DNA of 18,160 nt from Conidiobolus incongruus B7586 (Eukaryota > Entomophthoromycota > Entomophthoromycetes > Entomophthorales > Conidiobolaceae), in the NCBI GenBank assembly GCA_000697335.1, contig JNEM01007958.1:1-18160 (forward strand), written 5' to 3'. Below are positions 11,885 to 18,160 of the stretch, one piece after another (position 1 is the first letter of the stretch; the number at the start of each line of letters is the position of its first letter). A model generated the notes under the pieces. That model saw only the letters and a list, made by a program, of their open reading frames with translations, did no database searches and was not told where the DNA came from. Both the position numbers and the translations under genes were made by a program.

Positions 11885-14045
11885 TTATTTGATTTCATCG
11901 GATAAAAGAGTATCAACCACTCTCTTAGCCAATGATGTGATTTCGCCATCATCGTTGCAATCTTCGTCAGTATTAACAGGTAAAGATGATAGCTTTTCAA
12001 TAGCATCCATTATGACTTTAGATCTTGATAAATTTTGAAGTAGAGTGACGTCTCCTCCTTCTAGGAACTGAACAACAGTCCATATAGCGATATGCTGAAA
12101 AGTAGGCTCAACGCTTTCCAAGAAGCTAATCAAGTACCCACTTAATCCACCATGTGGTTTATCCCAAACTTGAAGGAAAGGAGAATAATCCTTAACTAGA
12201 TTGATGTTAATTATTTTGTAAAGTTTAAAAAAATTGTGAAAAAGCATACCTTTAGATGATAGATTACCAATTGCAGCTGCACTATTGCCTTGAACTTCTA
12301 CACTTTTAGAATGAGTTAAAGGAATTAGAAAATTTAGCACTCCGAGTTTCAGTAGTTTGGGCTTTAAATCATCTAAGAATGATTAATTAGGGAAGTAAAA
12401 TAATACATCATCAAATATACCACTCAAAGCTAGTACTGCGATAGCTGCCGTCATTTCACTTTGAACAACGTATGAAAGATCTAGAATTAAATCTCTAATT
12501 CTATCAACCGCCCCGGCTTCAACAATTTCTTTTTTATTTCTTTCAGAGCTAGCAGCAAGGTTGCGCAGGGTGCTGATGGCATGACATTGGATTTCTTCAT
12601 TTTCTTGGTAAGCTAATAAAGAGATTAAAGGGTTCAAAAATCCAGCATCAATAATAGGGGATTCATTTAAGGGATGAATCGATATATTTCGAATGCAAGC
12701 AACAGAAGATAAAATTAATGGCAAAAATGAAGACTGAAGAAGTCTTAAAAGCGAAGGTAGCCCATTAGCTCTAACTATTTCAAGTTGGTATTTCTCATCC
12801 GAAGCAAGATTTCGTAATGCTAAAGCAGCTTGACATTGAACCTTTAATGAAGTGGATTCCATGAGACTAATTAGACAGTTAATTAAATGACTGTCAGATT
12901 GAGCGAGTTTCTTGCGATTCTCAGCTAGAATAGAATTAATATATATATATATAATAAAATCAAGACTTTGGTTTACCATCAACAGCAATATTACTAAGTG
13001 CAGTAGTGCAGTAGTATTGTACGTCTGTATCAGTAGAATGTAAAAGACTTATGAGAACTGGGATAGCACCTGCATTGACTAACTGTTGACGATTCTCATC
13101 TAGGAAAGTTTTGTTAGTTATAAAACTAAAAATAAGGTTAATTAAAATTACCAGAATGTGTCATATTAAGGAGTGCTCCTGTAGCATTTCTTTGAACTCG
13201 CATATCTTTAGAGCGAGCTAACCGAATAAGTGGAATTAAAGCTCCACTTTTGGCAATTTTGGATTTATTGCTATCTGGTATAAATTTAATATTCTAGGTT
13301 TAAATTGAATATATCTTGATTTTATTACCATGTGTAGCTAAATTGGTAATACAACCAACAGCATTACATTGAACTTCCACATAAGGTGATAACATTTGAC
13401 GAATAAGAGCTTCAAGACCGCCCATTTGAACAATCAATACCTTATTATTGGCTAATAAAAGTTAAAACATTATATATTCAAATATTCAATTGTCAAATGG
13501 AATTACTATTAACGGCCAAATTTCCTAAAGCAGCAGAGGCAGCTCTTTGGACTTCAACATCATGAGATTGAAGTAAAAACATCACTGGCTCTAAAGTGGG
13601 TCTATCAACTTCACGTACTTCTAGAATAAATGTTATCAACTATCTAACAAGTATTAAAAAAATAAAATTACCTTTTTCAGTAATTTCAGCAAAAGCCAAA
13701 GCAGCAGATCGTTGTAAATCGACATTATCTGAAAACGCCAAAGTTGACAAAGCTCTTAGAGGTTCTCCCTCGAAGAAATTGACTTCATTTCGATCTTAAT
13801 AAATAAACTAGTTAATATATTTATTCAGCTGAATTAAAATCAGGGTAAATTACTTTCTAAATATTGTAACAAATCAGTGACTGCCTCACGCTCATTTTCT
13901 TGTAATAAAGGTTCATATATCCCTGTTCTTGGGCGCTCTATCAAATTATTAGTCATATTAAATTGAAATTCAGTATTATTAATATACGGGAACCACCGCA
14001 GCACCACCACGAATCAAGTGAACAGCAACTGGAAGTATTTCCCAT
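11885..14045 (-). CDS. VAC8: Vac8 vacuolar armadillo-repeat protein
   Basis: Vac8 is a lipid-anchored scaffold on the vacuole membrane. In yeast it works in vacuole inheritance, homotypic fusion, nucleus-vacuole junctions (with Nvj1) and autophagy (with Atg13). Ten exons are placed: 14045-13988, 13937-13854, 13794-13672, 13620-13507, 13451-13329, 13274-13152, 13099-12977, 12924-12421, 12372-12250 and 12195-11885. The introns are 48-59 nt and the product is 561 aa (578 in S. cerevisiae). The N-terminus [14 protein letters not shown] has Gly2 for N-myristoylation and C7, C8, C15 and C16 for palmitoylation, as in the SH4 anchor of Vac8. [20 protein letters not shown] (27-46) leads into tandem ARM repeats from about 48 to 500, with family-identical segments such as [33 protein letters not shown] and QHIAIWT. 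The C-terminus is acidic ([11 protein letters not shown]). All nine introns are phase 1 and five internal exons are exactly 123 nt, one 41-aa repeat each; exon 8 (504 nt) holds four repeats. Orthology is near certain. Confidence 0.97.
12939..12952. repeat. (AT)7 run inside VAC8 intron 7
   Basis: A 14-bp AT dinucleotide run lies within the 52-nt intron 12925-12976, so a simple repeat takes up over a quarter of the intron. Confidence 0.8.
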
Positions 14046-16682
14046 TAATAATTTGACAGTAGAACAAACTAACTAGTATAAAAATAAAGTGAAATTAGAG
14101 GGATAAAATTAAGAGAATAATATATTAATTACAATTATTTATTAAAGTTATATTTATGAAATAGAGAATGGATTGAATTATTAAGGATAATTGAAGATTG
14201 TTGAAACAATAAGAATTTGACTTGAGTTTAACTAAACTCTTCAATCATATTGCTCGATTTTCAGTGCTTTTGATTGGCTGATTAATTAATATGATATGAC
14301 TATAATGTGATGTAAGGATAATTGAATTTATTTAATTTAATTAAATCTTATTGAAATAATAAACAAATACTAAGTAAATATAAATAGATAATCAACGTTT
14401 ATGATTAATGTGCCTAAAATAAAATAGTGCAAATAACCTCATATTCAAATTCAATTAATAACATGTATATATTTGAAGACTTAAAGTTTAATTATTAATG
14501 AGATTCTATAAATCAAAACATGTGACCAGTTTTAACAATCATGTTTTAATTATAGTTTAAAAACTAAAGCAATTATGTAAATTGAAAAGTGATTGAAATA
14601 TACTATGGATTTTAATACAATCCTATTGACTTAATTATACTAGTTACATAACATTTTTTAAGTTTCTGGTTGTTCGTTTAAAGTTTTTACTAAGTATTAT
14701 AATAATGATAAAAATAGTAATTTTCGAAATTTCTAACAAGATAATTCATATCTTTTGCAATTTTTAATATTTATCACCGAAAATAATATTTTGGTCAAAT
14801 TTTAAATAATTAATTTTCAATAATATTAATATTGTGATCAACTTAAGAATACTTTTCAATAGTTTATACGTTTGATGATTAGTTTCAATTTAAAATTCTC
14901 AACAAAATATACTGTAAAATTTAACATTAATTGGTTCAATATTATGTGAATTGTGTTTATATAATCTTATATCACACTCAAAATTCTTTTAAATAATCAA
15001 CATCATAGAATCCAGTTGGTTGAGAAAACTATTAATTAATCAAACCATATAATTTGTTATTGTATATATATATTAAAATCAATTTGGTGATTATATAGCA
15101 GAATTGGAAATATTATTAATTATAACCAAAAATTCTAAAATTGAATTAAAAAATATAAACATGTTACATCTTTCTGAACTAAGTAATATGAGCTAATGCA
15201 ATCAGTTTTTTGAAACAATCAATAATACTTTTAATAAATATATCAATTATAAAATTTAAAATATGCAATGGTTAGTATGTACGGTATATTATGATATTAA
15301 TATATCATTTTAAAATTAATGAATTGTTCCAAACGGATGATTGTTGAATATTAAAACTTCAAAATAAAGGGTTAAACGCATCAATTTATATTTAGAATAT
15401 TATACCATTTGGAAAACAGAAAGAATAAATATTAATATAAATGATTTAAATACAGTTAAATAATGGATTAGGATTAAACCAGTTATAATTTCAATTGAAA
15501 ATTTTAATCCTTCATTTCCTAAAATATTGGGATGCATATATAACTATGATTTGGACTTTAAGATATATAATATATGTTTCAGATTTTTTGCAATGATTTC
15601 ATGAGAGATAAGTAGCTCAATCTTTTTAGTATATTTGGAATTATTAAATAAATAATACAGTATTATAGTATTTGCCATTATTTTCTTTTTTCTAATCTGA
15701 TTTTATAAGAAATATGATGTATATCTAAAAAATTGGCATTTCAATTATTTGATCAAATTGTCTTTTAATTATACAATAAATATATTTAAGATTTTGAAAT
15801 TCTTGATTAATATTATTTCAGTAAAAAATAAAGCTAATTATAAAATTTATAAATCAATATATGGTAACCAAGGTTTTCATTAACATGTCATAGTAACTAA
15901 TATATATATATATATATATACATATTATCTATTTCTAATTTGATTATTTGTAAATATCTTTGTTCACAACAAATTAAAAATAATTACTTACACTTGTAAA
16001 TTTTACAATAATTATCACATGGTTTAATACAACAATACGCGATTAAAAAGAATGTTAAATTGATTAAATAGTAAAATAACATTATTTAAGTTGTCATAAT
16101 TAGAGTTATCATATATTCATATCATTGATAGAAAATATATTTTTGAATAATGATTTCTTCAATAAAGCTATCACTCAATCTATATTATCAGTGAATATAT
16201 TTATATTTTGATGATCATGAAACAACAAATATTATTGAAAATTTTGCAAATTTTTCAGATAGTAGAAACATATTCTTTAAATCCAGGTGTCATACATTGA
16301 TTGGGTTAATGTAATATAAACGCTCGTGATTATGATCTTGAATGATTTGCCCAACTTCATGATGAACCAATCAATTGGTAAGATTTTTTCGATGACGAAG
16401 CAAATAAATAATCACAACCAAAAGAGAGTAATATTGATTCAATAAAACTGAATATATGACCATAGATGAACTTTCCATTTAAGATTGAGTTGCATCTGAA
16501 TTTTATTTCAGTCCCTTCAAAATTATTCTTGAATATTAACCTTGAAAAATATAAATTTAAAACCAACTTCAATTACTAAAGAAATTAATTATTATTTGTT
16601 GGTTCATTCATTGAGTAAAATGTATATTAACATTTCCATCACATATATCTTCGTTTAATAATCCTATGTTTATTTTATATAG
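14046..16682. promoter_or_regulatory. Divergent spacer between VAC8 and SEC24
   Basis: This 2.6-kb AT-rich region lies between two divergent genes and should hold both promoters and 5' UTRs. I see no protein-coding region. Near SEC24 there is a CCAAT element with a nearby inverted ATTGG (16367-16378), a strong donor-like GGTAAGA at 16377-16383, and acceptor-like TTTATTTCAG and TTTATATAG ending at 16510 and 16682. Together these suggest a spliced leader. Near VAC8 a donor-like site at 14132 and an acceptor-like site at 14073 on the minus strand could bound a 60-nt leader intron. An AT run is at 15900-15920. Confidence 0.5.
15900..15920. repeat. AT dinucleotide microsatellite
   Basis: A perfect 21-bp alternating A/T run lies in the VAC8-SEC24 spacer, about 760 bp upstream of the SEC24 start. 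It is a simple repeat with no evident function. Confidence 0.85.
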
Positions 16683-18160
16683 ATGAATCCTAATATTCCA
16701 CCACAAGTTAATAGACCGCCTTTCCAAAATCCATCTCAGCAACATCGTCCTCCTGGTCCTGGACCTCATGCTCATCCTCAACATTCCCCAAATCCCAACT
16801 ACAATCGTTTTCCTAATCCTGGACAACGCCCTCTTCCCCCAATGATGAGACCAATACCTCCAAATCCACAGGGTATATCATTTCTATATTTCTTCTGATT
16901 ATTTATTTAATATTTTTCAACTTAAGGTGGCCAAATTCCTCCTCGACCTATTCCTAATTATCCTACACTTCAAGGTCAACCTCAACAGGTCGCTCCTCAA
17001 CCTTATGGTAATCCTAATATCCAACCTCTTACTGATCAAATGAACTCCATGGATATCAATCAATCCGGATCGGTACTGTTTATTTTTCATCCTTAGCTTT
17101 ATATTTGCTAATTTATAAAATAGGTCAAATCTACTAAAATAAGAGCTCGTCATGCTTATGACCAAAGTTTAGCGGGTAATTATGAATCTAATAATCAAGC
17201 GAATGGAGCTTCCAACCCATATCAACCCATTCCAAATCCAAATTATGGGCAACAATACCCTCAAGCTCAAACTCAGCACCAAGCTCCTCAAAACTATGCT
17301 CCCATTCCTCCTAATATTCAGCAGAAACCAAGAATTGATCCTGAACAAGCCCCTTCAATTGTTGCAGTGCAGGCTGCAGACCAAGAGGAGTTTGACAAGC
17401 ACCCATTCACTACCTCGTCAAGGACGGTTCCTCCACTCTCAAGTACCCAATTCATTGGTTATGATGAAGGTAATTCGACTGTTTTGTTGTCCTTTCACAA
17501 GTAGTTTATATATCTTTTAGGCAACTGTAATCCTAAATTTGCTAGAGCAACTATCAATAATATCCCTGTCAGTGCTGATCTCATGGATAGCGTCCAAATT
17601 CCACTTGCTGTTGTTTTTCAGCCTCTTGCCAAACTACGCCCTGATGAGGTAACAATCGATATTTTCATCATATTCAAAATGTAGCTAATAGTCTCTAGTA
17701 TCCCATTCAAGTCGTAGATTGTGGTGAAATGGGTCCCTTACGATGCTCAAGATGTAAAGGCTATATCAACCCGATGGTCCAATTTATTATGGGAGGCAGA
17801 AAGTATGTATGCAATCTCTGTAAATTTGAGAATGATGGTAATTATTGATGATGAATACTTCATATTTGATCTAAATTCTTTTTAGTTCCTGAAAGTTATT
17901 TCTGCAATTTGGATGTGAATGGTCGACGTCTGGATGTTGATTATCGTCCTGAGCTCCGCTATGGAAGTGTGGAATTTGTCGCTACCAAGGTAAATAGGAC
18001 AAATATTGTTTAACCAATTAACTGATTCAGAAATTAGGAATATTGCTTGAGAGAACCAGTGCCTGCATCATATATTTTTGCCGTTGATGTATCTTTCAAC
18101 TCCATCCAGAGTGGTTTCTTCAATCAAGTTGTCCAATCCATTAAAAACATCTTATACTCA
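16683..18160 (+). CDS. SEC24: Sec24 COPII coat cargo adaptor (5' part, cut by window end)
   Basis: Sec24 pairs with Sec23 in the inner COPII coat at ER exit sites and binds the export signals of cargo proteins. The exons seen are 16683-16872, 16927-17072, 17124-17469, 17521-17648, 17699-17837, 17886-17989 and 18038 to the window end. The introns are 54, 51, 51, 50, 48 and 48 nt, with phases alternating 1,0,1,0,1,0. They give the first 392 residues of a protein usually 850-1000 long. Residues 1 to about 210 are a disordered Pro/Gln/Asn-rich arm. The family core starts near FIGYDEGNCNPKFARATINN. The zinc finger has C286, C289, C308 and C311 (CSRC..CNLC, C-x2-C-x18-C-x2-C). It is followed by ESYFCNLDVNGRRLD and the start of the trunk domain, PVPASYIFAVDVSF (359-372). 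A TAG lies directly before the ATG, so this is the first Met of the open frame. That TAG also looks like an intron acceptor, so the transcript may have a spliced leader. Confidence 0.95.

Noticed and set aside
12985-13015. 8-bp tandem duplication (CTACTGCA twice, minus strand) in VAC8 exon 7
   Set aside because: It encodes the conserved YYCTTAL segment of the armadillo repeat, so the repetition follows from the protein sequence.
13596-13799. 67-aa open frame, plus strand
   Set aside because: It is antisense to VAC8 exons 3-4 and crosses an intron with clear splice sites.
16357-16572. 71-aa open frame, minus strand, upstream of SEC24
   Set aside because: It has no recognisable family and typical AT-rich composition. 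The region is better explained as SEC24 upstream and leader sequence.
14046-16682. A possible hidden gene, small RNA or mobile element in the 2.6-kb spacer
   Set aside because: I found no open frame of note, no tRNA promoter boxes, no terminal repeats and no transposon protein motif by eye.
16608-17520. Three further open frames (72 aa and 82 aa minus, 112 aa plus) over the SEC24 5' end
   Set aside because: They are shadows of the SEC24 coding exons in other frames and ignore its splice sites. The SEC24 frame alone gives the zinc finger and trunk motifs downstream.

Overview
The window is a piece of a fungal nuclear genome. It carries five protein-coding genes with spliceosomal introns, separated by very AT-rich spacers (about 15-18% G+C in lines I counted by hand). 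I place 23 introns inside coding sequence, all 48-74 nt, with GT..AG ends and often a CTAAC/CTAAT-type branch site. Protein content (Vac8 with an SH4 anchor, a stand-alone yeast-type RNA guanylyltransferase, Sec14, CSC1/RSN1 and Sec24) is fungal. The Vac8 and Sec14 sequences and the short introns recall early-diverging 'zygomycete' lineages such as Mucoromycota. That placement is an inference from memory of family sequences, not a computed result.

Layout: 1-2551, spacer with no gene. 2552-3534 (-), SEC14 phosphatidylinositol/phosphatidylcholine transfer protein, two exons. 3535-5015, shared divergent spacer. 5016-6418 (+), CEG1-type mRNA capping enzyme guanylyltransferase, six exons including an 11-nt microexon. 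6419-7527, convergent spacer. 7528-10109 (-), CSC1/RSN1 (OSCA/TMEM63) membrane channel protein, three exons. 10110-11884, spacer. 11885-14045 (-), VAC8 vacuolar armadillo-repeat protein, ten exons. 14046-16682, divergent spacer. 16683-18160 (+), SEC24 COPII cargo adaptor, the first seven exons, cut by the window end.

The five genes do not form a pathway or operon. Three concern membrane traffic in a broad sense: Sec14 for Golgi lipid balance, Sec24 for ER exit and Vac8 for vacuole inheritance, fusion and autophagy. CSC1 is a predicted osmosensitive cation channel and the capping enzyme works in the nucleus.

I found no transposase, reverse transcriptase, tRNA, rRNA, CRISPR or virus-like gene. 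I see no clear sign of an undescribed multi-gene system. The most notable observations are: (1) in VAC8 all nine introns are phase 1 and five internal exons are exactly 123 nt, one 41-residue armadillo repeat each; (2) the capping-enzyme microexon, whose skipping gives an immediate stop; (3) a Cys in Sec14 where yeast has phosphatidylcholine-contacting Ser173.
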